A stretch of 62,179 nt of DNA from the NCBI RefSeq assembly GCF_001637205.1, contig NZ_LVJH01000063.1, positions 1 to 62,179 on the forward strand, in the 5' to 3' direction. The position numbers were made by a program, and so were the translations under genes. The notes below the pieces were generated by a model, which was not told the DNA's origin, did no database searches, and was given only the letters and a program-made list of their open reading frames with translations. This document shows positions 23,675 to 33,600 of the stretch, one piece after another. Numbering within the stretch: the first letter of the stretch is position 1; each line of letters begins with the position of its first letter. Source of the stretch: Paenibacillus glacialis. Its GTDB lineage: Bacteria > Bacillota > Bacilli > Paenibacillales > Paenibacillaceae.

Positions 23675-24297
23675 TACGCGAACACCTCCTCTACCTTATG
23701 AACTGCTTCCTTCGTAATGATCAACTTGTCGTACAATAGTACGTCAAGGACATTAATGCCGTCCGCTGCTACAATTTTCACACCAGGAATGTTACGAGCA
23801 GACATAGATACTGCATCATCATAACTCGGTGTAACAATTAGAGCTTTACGATCGACTTTCAAGTTGCTTAAAATCGCTGCAAATTCTTTCGTTTTTGGCG
23901 AATTCAACGTCAATGCATCCAGAACGATAATGTTATTATCCAATACTTTGGAAGACAATGCGGATTTAATTGCCAAACGACGAACCTTCTTAGGCAGTTT
24001 GAAAGTATAACTGCGTGGTGTTGGTCCGAATACTACGCCGCCGCCTTTCCATTGTGGCGAACGAATAGATCCTTGACGAGCGCGACCTGTACCTTTTTGT
24101 TTCCAAGGCTTACGTCCGCCGCCGCGTACTTCAGAACGTCCTTTAACTTTATGAGTACCACGACGTAGAGAAGCTCTTTGTAACAAGACAGCTTGATTCA
24201 TAACATGTACATGCGGTTCAATACCGAATACAGTGTCACTCAATTCCACTTCTCCTACTTCACTTCCACCTACATTAAAAAGCACTACTTTAGGCAT
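23674..24297 (-). CDS. rplD: 50S ribosomal protein L4
   Basis: A 207-residue protein with the tunnel-lining loop GRKPWKQKGTGRARQGSIRS (about 64-83) and GGGVVFGPTPRSY. In proteobacteria L4 regulates its own operon; no obvious counterpart site was identified here. Confidence 0.97.
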   Translation of the reverse strand: MPKVVLFNVGGSEVGEVELSDTVFGIEPHVHVMNQAVLLQRASLRRGTHKVKGRSEVRGGGRKPWKQKGTGRARQGSIRSPQWKGGGVVFGPTPRSYTFKLPKKVRRLAIKSALSSKVLDNNIIVLDALTLNSPKTKEFAAILSNLKVDRKALIVTPSYDDAVSMSARNIPGVKIVAADGINVLDVLLYDKLIITKEAVHKVEEVFA

Positions 24298-24321
24298 TGC
24301 TGTTCCTCCTTTCTATGGTGA

Positions 24322-24945
24322 TTATTTCTTCACCGTTTCTTTAATTTTCACAAAGCTGTTCTTAGGCCCTGGTACAGCACCTTTTACAAGTAAAACATTA
24401 CGTTCTACGTCTACTTTGATCACTTCAAGGCCTTGAACTGTAATTGTCGTATGTCCCATATGACCCGGTAGGCGTTTGCCCTTCGGTACACGGTTCGCTT
24501 GAATGGAACCCATGGAACCTGGTCTACGGTGATAACGCGATCCGTGAGCCATTGGTCCGCGGCTTTGATTCCAACGCTTGATTACACCTTGAAATCCTTT
24601 ACCTTTAGAAGTACCTGTTACGTCAACAAATTCACCTTCTGTGAAGACATCAGCCTTCAACTCATGACCCACTTCAACACTCGTGGAGTCAATCCCGCGA
24701 ATTTCGCGAACGTAGCGCTTAGGCGCAGTATTTGCCTTTTTCGCATGGCCTATTTCTGGCTTGATCGCGTTTCTTTCCTTTTTATCGGAAAAGCCTAGTT
24801 GAACTGCTTCATAACCATCATTCTCTAGGTCTTTCTTTTGCAAAACAACACAAGGTCCTGCTTCAATTACTGTTACAGGAATTACATTACCTTCAGCGGT
24901 AAATACTTGAGTCATCCCGAGTTTTTTTCCTAAGATACCTTTCAT
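24322..24945 (-). CDS. rplC: 50S ribosomal protein L3
   Basis: A 207-residue protein starting MKGILGKKLGMTQVF with the signature GTSKGKGFQGVIKRWNQSRG and HGSRYHRRPGSMG, reaching toward the peptidyl-transferase centre. It is the second gene of the S10 operon. Confidence 0.97.
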   Translation of the reverse strand: MKGILGKKLGMTQVFTAEGNVIPVTVIEAGPCVVLQKKDLENDGYEAVQLGFSDKKERNAIKPEIGHAKKANTAPKRYVREIRGIDSTSVEVGHELKADVFTEGEFVDVTGTSKGKGFQGVIKRWNQSRGPMAHGSRYHRRPGSMGSIQANRVPKGKRLPGHMGHTTITVQGLEVIKVDVERNVLLVKGAVPGPKNSFVKIKETVKK

Positions 24946-24991
24946 GTTGACACCTCGTTTCCTTTATAAATTCATACTAGTTAATTCAATA

Positions 24992-25300
24992 TTACAATTT
25001 AATTTCAATATCTACACCGGACGGCAGGTCCAAGCGCATTAAGGCATCCACAGTTTGTGGAGTCGGGTTAACGATGTCGATCAAACGCTTATGAGTGCGT
25101 TGTTCAAACTGTTCCCGAGAATCCTTATACTTGTGTACCGCACGGAGAATGGTAATGATTTGTTTTTCAGTTGGAAGTGGAATCGGTCCAGAAACACTAG
25201 CACCCGAACGTTTTGCAGTTTCAACAATTTTCTCAGCGGATTGATCAAGAATTCTGTGATCGTAAGCCTTCAAACGAATACGAATTTTTTGCTTTGCCAT
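24992..25300 (-). CDS. rpsJ: 30S ribosomal protein S10 (NusE)
   Basis: A 102-residue protein starting MAKQKIRIRLKAYDHRILDQ with the S10 signature SGASVSGPIPLPTEK. It also acts as NusE with NusB in antitermination. The start was taken at the ATG after GAAGGAGGG; the longer frame upstream has no ribosome-binding site. It is the first gene of the S10-spc-alpha supercluster. Confidence 0.97.
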   Translation of the reverse strand: MAKQKIRIRLKAYDHRILDQSAEKIVETAKRSGASVSGPIPLPTEKQIITILRAVHKYKDSREQFEQRTHKRLIDIVNPTPQTVDALMRLDLPSGVDIEIKL

Positions 25301-25717
25301 TTTAGTCCCTCCTTCTATCGCCCAATTTGGTATCGGACATACTCCACGAAAATTTTCTAGACAACCGCTCCATGGCAAAGGGGCCAGGTGTGTCAGTAAC
25401 CTCTCGCTTCATCGCAACGTCTCAGAACAACATTCATTATTATATAGAATACTTGGGTATAAAGCAAGTATTAAATAGAAACTTTAGTTATTACCTCGTG
25501 GCTAAGTTTATATAATACACTTTATTCACTAACTAGGCAACCTTAAACTATTCATTTTATGAATCAGTTCGCCAGTAATTTTACCCATATCTGCTTTAAA
25601 ATTAAAAACAGAGGATTCTATCGTTTAAAGGATAGAATCCTCTGTTGACTTGCGTTCACATCACAATGTTGCTCGTTACAGTACACTGTTGCTTATGATT
25701 CAAGACCTAAGTCTTTA
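25301..25717 (-). promoter_or_regulatory. S10 operon control region (two sigma-A promoters, long leader)
   Basis: Two promoters are visible on the minus strand. The distal one has -35 TTGCCT (25535-25540) and -10 TATTAT (25512-25517), 17 bp apart. The proximal one has -35 TTGCTT (25462-25467) and -10 TATAAT (25439-25444), also 17 bp apart. A leader of about 130 nt runs to rpsJ. The tufA terminator sits upstream at 25607-25646. No coding sequence was found here. Confidence 0.75.
25607..25646 (-). terminator. terminator of the str operon (after tufA)
   Basis: A 16-bp perfect stem (25607-25622 with 25631-25646) with an 8-nt loop is followed on the minus strand by TTTTTAATTTT. It lies 72 bp after the tufA stop. 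Confidence 0.92.
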
Positions 25718-26908
25718 TTATTTAGTGATTGTTGCTACAGCGCCTGCACCAACAGTACGTCCGCCTTCACGAATTGAGAATTTAGTACCTTCTTCAATCG
25801 CGATTGGGTTGATCAATGTAACAGTTACAGTGATGTTATCCCCAGGCATAACCATTTCAGAACCTTCTGGCAAAGTGATAACGCCAGTTACGTCAGTTGT
25901 ACGGAAGTAGAACTGTGGACGGTAACCAGTGAAGAATGGTTTATGACGTCCGCCTTCTTCTTTAGTCAACACGTAGATTTGTGCAGAAAATTCTGTGTGT
26001 GGTTTAACTGTACCTGGTTTAGCAAGTACTTGACCACGCTCGATCATTGTACGGTCAACACCACGAAGCAATGCTCCAATGTTGTCACCAGCTTGAGCGG
26101 AATCAAGCAATTTGCGGAACATTTCTACACCAGTTACTACTGATTTCTTGGATTCTTCATGAATACCAATAATTTCGATTTCTTCTCCAACTTTTACAGT
26201 TCCGCGTTCTACACGACCTGTAGCAACGGTACCGCGACCAGTGATGGAGAATACATCTTCGATAGGCATCAAGAAAGGTTTGTCAGTATCACGTACTGGA
26301 TCTGGCACATAAGTATCGATTACTTCGAACATTTCAACGATTTTCTTAGCCCATTCTCCGTCTGGATTAGCCAAAGCTTCACGAGCTGAACCTTGGAAAA
26401 TTGGAGTGTCATCGCCTGGGAAATCATATTCGTTCAACAAGTCACGAACTTCCATTTCAACTAGTTCAAGAAGCTCAGCGTCTTCTACAACGTCACATTT
26501 GTTCAAGAATACAACGATGTATGGAACACCAACTTGACGAGACAATAGGATATGCTCGCGAGTCTGTGGCATAGGACCATCAGCTGCAGAAACAACTAGG
26601 ATAGCTCCGTCCATTTGAGCAGCACCAGTGATCATGTTTTTAACATAATCGGCGTGACCTGGGCAGTCTACGTGTGCATAGTGACGCGTAGGAGTTTCAT
26701 ATTCAACGTGAGCTGTAGAGATTGTAATACCACGTTCGCGCTCTTCTGGAGCTTTATCGATTTGATCGAATGCTACAGCAGCACCCCCGTAAGTTTTGGA
26801 CAATACAGTTGTAATTGCTGCAGTAAGAGTCGTTTTACCATGATCGACGTGACCAATAGTACCGATATTTACGTGTGTTTTATTGCGTTCAAATTTAGCC
26901 TTTGCCAT
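25718..26908 (-). CDS. tufA: elongation factor Tu
   Basis: A 396-residue GTPase starting MAKAKFERNKTHVNIGTIGH, with the G1 motif GHVDHGKTT, the switch region RGITI, DCPGHADY (G3) and NKCD (G4), followed by two beta-barrel domains. It delivers aminoacyl-tRNA to the ribosome. The start is the internal ATG after GAAGGAGGAAG. It is the last gene of the str operon, 100 bp after fusA. Confidence 0.98.
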   Translation of the reverse strand: MAKAKFERNKTHVNIGTIGHVDHGKTTLTAAITTVLSKTYGGAAVAFDQIDKAPEERERGITISTAHVEYETPTRHYAHVDCPGHADYVKNMITGAAQMDGAILVVSAADGPMPQTREHILLSRQVGVPYIVVFLNKCDVVEDAELLELVEMEVRDLLNEYDFPGDDTPIFQGSAREALANPDGEWAKKIVEMFEVIDTYVPDPVRDTDKPFLMPIEDVFSITGRGTVATGRVERGTVKVGEEIEIIGIHEESKKSVVTGVEMFRKLLDSAQAGDNIGALLRGVDRTMIERGQVLAKPGTVKPHTEFSAQIYVLTKEEGGRHKPFFTGYRPQFYFRTTDVTGVITLPEGSEMVMPGDNITVTVTLINPIAIEEGTKFSIREGGRTVGAGAVATITK

Positions 26909-27008
26909 TTTAAACACTTCCTCCTTCAATAAATAAATTGTTTATGTTTATACAGTCCGAAGTAAAAGAATCACTTCTCTCACTTCGTTCTGTGAAAAAA
27001 AGTGGTGA

Positions 27009-29087
27009 TTATTCTCCACCCTTAGTCTTGGAGATAATTTCTTCAGAGATACTCTTCGGAACTTCTTCATAATGAGAAAGCTCCATTGAGAACACACCGC
27101 GACCTTGAGTACCTGAGCGAAGAGTTGTAGAATATCCAAACATTTCGGACAATGGCACCTTAGCACGAATGATTTGGCCGCCTGCACGGGAATCCATACC
27201 TTCAATCCGTCCGCGACGGGAGTTCAGCATGCCCATAACATCACCCATATACTCTTCTGGTACAACAACTTCAACTTTCATGATAGGCTCAAGAAGGACA
27301 GGCTTACACTTGTCTTTAGCAGCTTTAAGCGCTAGAGAACCTGCAACTTTAAATGCCATTTCATTGGAATCGACATCATGGTATGAACCATCAACAACGG
27401 TAGCTTTAACATCAACAAGCGGGAAGCCTGCGATGACACCGCTCTTCATTCCTTCTTCAATCCCTGCAAGAGCTGGAGCGATATATTCTCTAGGAACAGA
27501 TCCACCGACAACCTTGCTCTCGAAAGTATTACCAGTACCTGCTTCAAGTGGTTCGAATTCAACCCATACGTGACCGTATTGTCCACGACCTCCAGATTGA
27601 CGTACGAACTTACCTTCAACACGTGCTGCTGCACGGAATGTTTCACGATAAGCAACCTGTGGTTTACCCACATTGGTTTCTACGTTAAACTCACGACGCA
27701 TACGATCGATGATGATATCAAGGTGAAGTTCACCCATACCCGCTAGAATCGTCTGGCCAGTTTCTTCATCTGTATGAGCACGAAGTGTAGGATCTTCTTC
27801 AGTCAACTTACCGAGTGCTACACCCATCTTATCTTGGTCAGCCTTCGTTTTAGGTTCAACTGCGATCGAAATAACTGGTTCAGGGAAGTTCATTGACTCT
27901 AGAATTACTGGATGTTTCTCATCACAAAGTGTATCACCTGTACTTGTATCTTTCAATCCAACAGCTGAAGCGATATCTCCGCAGTAAACTTCGGAAATTT
28001 CTTGACGGCTGTTAGCATGCATTTGAAGGATACGTCCGATACGTTCGCGTTTACCTTTCGTTGCATTCAGTACATATGAACCGGATTGAAGAACACCGGA
28101 ATATACACGGAAGAACGTAAGTTTACCAACGTAAGGGTCAGTCATGATTTTAAATGCAAGCGCCGAGAACGGCTCTTTATCATCAGACTTACGAAGTGTT
28201 TCAGTACCATCATCAAGGTGACCAACAATAGCCGGAACGTCAGTTGGAGCTGGAAGATAATCAACTACAGCATCCATCATTAATTGAACACCCTTGTTGC
28301 GATAAGAAGATCCACAGATAACTGGGAAAATCTTCGTTTCAACAACACCTTTACGAAGAGCTTTTTTCAATTCTGGAATTGAAATTTCTTCGCCTTCAAG
28401 GTACTTCATTGTAAGTTCTTCGTCCAATTCAGCAACCTTTTCTATCAAGGTTGCACGAAGTTCTTCAACTTTCGCTTTGAATTCTTCTGGAACTTCAATT
28501 ACTTCAATATTCTGACCTAGGTCATCCTTATACATATGAGCTTTTTGCTCAATAAGGTCAATTATCCCGATGAATTCACTTTCTGCACCGATCGGAAGTT
28601 GAATCGCTACTGCATTCGCATTAAGACGATCCCGCATAGATTCGATAACATTTAGATAATCAGCACCGATAATATCCATCTTGTTCACATATGCAATACG
28701 TGGTACGCCATAACGGTCAGCCTGTCTCCATACGGTTTCGGACTGAGGTTCTACGCCCTCTTTTGCACTGAACACACCTACTGCCCCATCCAATACACGA
28801 AGGGACCGTTCAACTTCAACAGTGAAGTCAACGTGTCCCGGGGTATCAATGATATTAACGCGGTGACCCTTCCAAGAAGCGGTAGTAGCAGCGGAAGTAA
28901 TTGTAATTCCGCGCTCCTGTTCTTGCTCCATCCAGTCCATAGTCGCAGCCCCTTGGTGAACCTCACCAATTTTGTGCGTTATACCTGTGTAGAACAATAT
29001 CCGTTCAGTGGTAGTAGTCTTACCAGCGTCAATATGAGCCATGATCCCAATATTACGTGTATTACTCAAGGAGAACTCTCTTGCCAT
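27009..29087 (-). CDS. fusA: elongation factor G
   Basis: A 692-residue five-domain translocase starting MAREFSLSNTRNIGIMAHID with P-loop AHIDAGKTT, RGITITSAA, DTPGHVDF and NKMD. Domain IV includes GGRGQYGHV. It catalyses tRNA-mRNA translocation. It lies downstream of rpsG with 44 bp between. Confidence 0.98.
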   Translation of the reverse strand: MAREFSLSNTRNIGIMAHIDAGKTTTTERILFYTGITHKIGEVHQGAATMDWMEQEQERGITITSAATTASWKGHRVNIIDTPGHVDFTVEVERSLRVLDGAVGVFSAKEGVEPQSETVWRQADRYGVPRIAYVNKMDIIGADYLNVIESMRDRLNANAVAIQLPIGAESEFIGIIDLIEQKAHMYKDDLGQNIEVIEVPEEFKAKVEELRATLIEKVAELDEELTMKYLEGEEISIPELKKALRKGVVETKIFPVICGSSYRNKGVQLMMDAVVDYLPAPTDVPAIVGHLDDGTETLRKSDDKEPFSALAFKIMTDPYVGKLTFFRVYSGVLQSGSYVLNATKGKRERIGRILQMHANSRQEISEVYCGDIASAVGLKDTSTGDTLCDEKHPVILESMNFPEPVISIAVEPKTKADQDKMGVALGKLTEEDPTLRAHTDEETGQTILAGMGELHLDIIIDRMRREFNVETNVGKPQVAYRETFRAAARVEGKFVRQSGGRGQYGHVWVEFEPLEAGTGNTFESKVVGGSVPREYIAPALAGIEEGMKSGVIAGFPLVDVKATVVDGSYHDVDSNEMAFKVAGSLALKAAKDKCKPVLLEPIMKVEVVVPEEYMGDVMGMLNSRRGRIEGMDSRAGGQIIRAKVPLSEMFGYSTTLRSGTQGRGVFSMELSHYEEVPKSISEEIISKTKGGE

Positions 29088-29131
29088 AAAAACAGTCTCC
29101 CTTCAATAACAAAGTTATTTTTAAAACAATT

Positions 29132-29602
29132 CTACCAACGATAGTGAGCAAACGCTTTGTTCGCTTCAGCCATTTTGTGTGTATCTTCGCGTTTCTTAAC
29201 AGAAGCGCCTGTGTTGTTAGAAGCATCAATAATTTCTGCAGCCAAACGTTCTTCCATAGTCTTCTCTCCGCGGTTGCGGGAGTAGTTCACGAGCCAACGT
29301 AAACCTAGAGCAGTACGTCTTTCAGGTTTCACTTCTAGTGGTACCTGGTAGGTAGAACCCCCTACACGACGAGCTTTAACTTCTAGAACTGGCATGATGT
29401 TCTTAATAGCTGTTTCAAACACTTCCATCGGATCTTTCTCCGTACGTTCTTGAATAAGCTTGAACGCGTTATATAGAATTGTTGCAGCAGTACCTCTCTT
29501 ACCATCCAACATAATGCGGTTGATTAGACGAGTAACTAGCTTGCTATTGTACAACGGATCTGGTAAAACGTCTCTTTTAGTAACTGGACCCTTGCGTGGC
29601 AT
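29132..29602 (-). CDS. rpsG: 30S ribosomal protein S7
   Basis: A 156-residue protein starting MPRKGPVTKRDVLPDPLYNS with the signature KLVTRLINRIMLDGKRG. It is the assembly initiator of the 30S head. Confidence 0.97.
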   Translation of the reverse strand: MPRKGPVTKRDVLPDPLYNSKLVTRLINRIMLDGKRGTAATILYNAFKLIQERTEKDPMEVFETAIKNIMPVLEVKARRVGGSTYQVPLEVKPERRTALGLRWLVNYSRNRGEKTMEERLAAEIIDASNNTGASVKKREDTHKMAEANKAFAHYRW

Positions 29603-29647
29603 GGATATCCCCCTTTCTCAAATCATCGAATTCTATTGAATTCACTA

Positions 29648-30067
29648 TTATTTTTTGACTTTCGGACGTTTCGTACCGTATTTGGAACGAGCTTGCATCC
29701 GGTTGTTAACACCTGCAGTATCAAGAGCACCGCGAACGATGTGATAACGTACTCCTGCAAGGTCTTTTACTTTTCCTCCACGAACCAATACGACACTGTG
29801 CTCTTGCAAGTTGTGTCCGATTCCTGGGATATAAGCAGTCACCTCTATGCGGTTCGTCAAACGAACACGGGCATATTTACGAAGTGCGGAGTTTGGTTTA
29901 CGTGGAGTCATAGTACCTACACGAGTACATACACCACGTTTTTGTGGAGCGCTTAATCCAGTCTCTTCACGCTTCAAAGCGTTATACCCTTTTTGTAAAG
30001 CAGGGGATTTAGACTTGTAAATCTTAGATTGGCGTCCTTTACGAACTAGCTGATTAATTGTTGGCAT
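29648..30067 (-). CDS. rpsL: 30S ribosomal protein S12
   Basis: A 139-residue protein, MPTINQLVRKGRQSK..., with the decoding loops TPRKPNSALRK (the Lys where streptomycin-resistance changes arise is the wild-type residue) and RGGKVKDLAGVRYH. It follows rplGB by 138 bp. Confidence 0.97.
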   Translation of the reverse strand: MPTINQLVRKGRQSKIYKSKSPALQKGYNALKREETGLSAPQKRGVCTRVGTMTPRKPNSALRKYARVRLTNRIEVTAYIPGIGHNLQEHSVVLVRGGKVKDLAGVRYHIVRGALDTAGVNNRMQARSKYGTKRPKVKK

Positions 30068-30205
30068 GTTGTTGCCACCCCCTTCCTATATTACTGTCCA
30101 TTTATAACCGCATCCCAAGCCCACAGACCCAGGTGGTTCATAAAAGGACAAATGAAAAGTCTTTGCGATAAGAATTTGTATCTTTCTCACAAAAACTTCT
30201 TACAA

Positions 30206-30457
30206 CTATTGTTTAATGACGGCAGCCATAGCTGCACCCACTTCAATACTGCATGCTTCGCCCAATTCAATCATGGTATCCACATACGTTATGTTGACGC
30301 TATGCTTTTCACACAGTGCTACAATCTTTGAAATAAGCCGGTTATCCGCATCTAACGCTACATATACTTCAGTAGCTTGACCACACTCAACGGTACGCAT
30401 GGTTTGTTTGGTGCCGATTCTAACATGAGCATCCTGTAATCCTTTATCATTAGACAT
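30206..30457 (-). CDS. rplGB: L7Ae-family ribosomal protein (YbxF/RplGB)
   Basis: An 83-residue protein of the L7Ae/L30e/Gadd45 fold: RIGTKQTMRTVECGQATEVYVA (quoted in part), then ISKIVALCEKHSVNITYVD and IEVGAAMAAVI. Bacillus YbxF binds kink-turn RNA. Its place between rpoC and rpsL and its length fit. It is the first gene of the str operon behind a strong promoter. Confidence 0.9.
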   Translation of the reverse strand: MSNDKGLQDAHVRIGTKQTMRTVECGQATEVYVALDADNRLISKIVALCEKHSVNITYVDTMIELGEACSIEVGAAMAAVIKQ

Positions 30458-30512
30458 CTTTACGAATCCTCCAAAAGAACAGGAATAATGCAGTTACTCA
30501 CGCACCTATGAT

Positions 30513-30541
30513 ATATTAGCATCTCATATCATTGATGTCAA
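30513..30541 (-). promoter_or_regulatory. str operon promoter (sigma-A)
   Basis: A consensus -35 TTGACA (30536-30541) and -10 TAATAT (30513-30518) with 17 bp spacing lie on the minus strand, about 55 bp upstream of rplGB. Confidence 0.85.
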
Positions 30542-30579
30542 GGCATTTGTTATATTATCTAGATAAATGAAGTTGGCGC

Positions 30580-30617
30580 TGTGAAGTCAAACCCTACTTC
30601 AAGTAAGACTTCACAGG
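30580..30617 (-). terminator. inverted repeat after rpoC (possible terminator)
   Basis: A 10-bp stem CTGTGAAGTC/GACTTCACAG (30580-30589, 30608-30617) with an 18-nt loop lies 11 bp after the rpoC stop. There is no T-tract, so it may be a weak or factor-dependent terminator or an mRNA-end stabiliser. Confidence 0.5.
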
Positions 30618-30628
30618 AACCACCTCAA

Positions 30629-33600
30629 TTATTCAACAGTAACTGGTTCCAATGCATTAGGAGCCTTATTCAGCAATTCTGGATCAGCGTAAGTCACGCT
30701 CCGGTAACGATTCAAGCCTGTTCCCGCCGGTATTAACTTACCGATGATAACATTTTCTTTCAGGCCGAGAAGTTTATCAACTTTGCCCTTAATCGCAGCG
30801 TCTGTCAATACACGAGTCGTTTCTTGGAAAGAAGCCGCCGACAAGAATGAATCCGTCTCTAGAGAAGCTTTCGTAATACCTAGAAGAACTGGTTTGGCAA
30901 CTGCAGGTTCTTTACCAGAAATGATAGCCACTTTGTTAGCTGCTTCATATTCATGAATATCCGAGAATGCCCCAGGAAGAAGCGTAGTCTCTCCTGCATC
31001 GACAATTCGAATCTTACGAAGCATTTGTTTAATCATGACTTCAATATGCTTATCGTTGATTTCTACGCCTTGGTTACGGTATACACGTTGTACTTCCTGC
31101 AAGATGTAGTTCTGTACACCACGAATACCCTTAATACGTAGAATTTCTTTCGGATCGATCGAACCGTCAGTGAGTTCGTCACCAGCCTCAATTTCTTGGC
31201 CTTCACTAACACGAAGACGAGATCCATAAGTAACCAAATAAGTTTTGGTTTCTGCTTCACCCTGAACTTCGATCTCACGACGATCTTTCGTTTCACGAAT
31301 TTCTTTAACGACACCATCGATTTCACTGATTGTTGCTTGCCCTTTTGGTATACGAGCCTCAAATAGCTCTTGAATACGCGGCAAACCTTGTGTGATATCG
31401 TCTCCCGCAACACCCCCGGTATGGAAGGTACGCATTGTAAGCTGGGTTCCTGGTTCACCGATGGATTGTGCTGCGATAATACCAACCGCTTCACCAATCT
31501 CAACATGCTTCCCAGTTGCCAAGTTCCGACCGTAACAAGTTTTACATACACCATGACGAGCACGACAACTTAGAACAGAACGAATTTGAAGTTTTTCAAC
31601 TCCTGCTTCTACAATAGCAGTTGCTTTGTCAGAGTCGATTAGATCATTGCGGTTAACAATAACCTCTCCGGTCTGTGGATGACGAACCGTCTCGAAGCAA
31701 TAACGACCTTCAATACGGTCATACAGATCTTCGATGACTTCTTTACCGTCTTGAATCTTCGCTACGCTAAAGCCTTTATCTGTACCACAATCCTCTTCGC
31801 GCACAATAACATCTTGTGCCACATCAACGAGACGACGTGTTAGATAACCTGAATCGGCTGTACGCAGTGCAGTATCGGCAAGACCTTTACGCGCTCCGTG
31901 AGTAGATAGGAAGTATTCAAGTACCGTCAGACCTTCACGGAAGTTCGATTTGATTGGTAACTCGATGATACGTCCCGATGGATTGGCCATCAGTCCGCGC
32001 ATTCCGCCCAACTGTGTGATCTGCGATTTATTACCACGTGCTTTAGAATCAACCATGAGCATAATATTGTTATATCGATCCATGGATTTCATAAGCACTT
32101 CTGTAATCTCATCTTTTGTCTTAGACCAAATACCGATAACTCGGTCGTAACGCTCTTCATTCGTAATCAAACCACGGCGATACTGATTCGTAACAACACT
32201 AACCTTAGCATCAGATGCAAGAAGAATCTCATCCTTCTCTTTAGGTACGATAACGTCTGATACAGCTACTGTAATCCCCGAACGTGTAGAATACGTAAAT
32301 CCGAGTTGTTTAATTTGATCCAAAATAACTGATGTTTTAGTCGTGTGGTATGTCTCGAAACAACGAGCAATAATCTGTCCGAGGTATTCCTTACCGACTG
32401 CTCCAGCAATTGGAAGACTATCAATCAGTGCACGAATATCTGCACCTTTCTCATACACGAAGTAACGTTCAGGTGTACCGTTGAACAAGTTATCACGAGT
32501 TGCTTCGTTAATATATGGGAAGCTGCTTGGATAGATTTCGTTGAAGATAATTTTACCTATAGTCGTAATTAACATCGCATTTTGTTGCTTCTCTGTAAAG
32601 TTGGTTTTACCCAATGCTTTAACAGGAATAGCCACACGCGCATGTAGACCCGCTGTTCCACGTTGATAAGCAGATACAGCATCATTCACTGTACGAAGAA
32701 TCATTCCTGATCCTTTTTCTTCTTTATTATCCATCGTGAGGTAGAATGTACCAAGAACCATATCTTGAGATGGTGTTACGACTGGTTTACCGTCTTTCGG
32801 ATTCAGTATGTTACCTGATGCCAACATAAGAATACGTGCTTCAGCCTGAGCTTCCGCAGACAACGGAACGTGAACAGCCATTTGGTCACCATCAAAGTCG
32901 GCATTGTAAGCCGTACATACGAGTGGATGAAGTCGAATAGCATGACCTTCTACTAGGATCGGTTCAAACGCTTGGATACCGAGACGGTGAAGCGTAGGAG
33001 CGCGGTTAAGTAGAACTGGATGCTCTTTAATGACTTCTTCTAATACATCCCATACTTCAGGGCTTACGCGTTCAACTTTGCGTTTCGCACTCTTAATGTT
33101 ATGAGCAAGACCCTTGTTAACCAATTCTTTCATTACGAAAGGTTTAAACAATTCCAGTGCCATTTTCTTAGGCAGACCACATTGATACATCTTAAGGTAT
33201 GGTCCAACAACGATAACAGAACGACCAGAATAGTCGACACGTTTACCGAGTAGATTCTGACGGAAACGCCCTTGTTTACCTTTCAGCATGTGGCTGAGGG
33301 ATTTCAACGGACGATTACCTGGACCCGTAACAGGACGACCACGACGTCCATTATCAATAAGAGCATCTACTGCTTCTTGAAGCATACGTTTCTCGTTCTG
33401 AACGATAATGTCAGGTGCTCCGAGATCCAATAGACGTTTCAAACGATTGTTACGGTTAATAACACGGCGATACAAGTCATTCAAGTCAGACGTTGCGAAA
33501 CGTCCACCATCCAACTGTACCATCGGACGAAGTTCTGGAGGAATAACCGGTAGTACATCCATGATCATCCATTCAGGCTTGTTCCCCGAATTACGGAATG

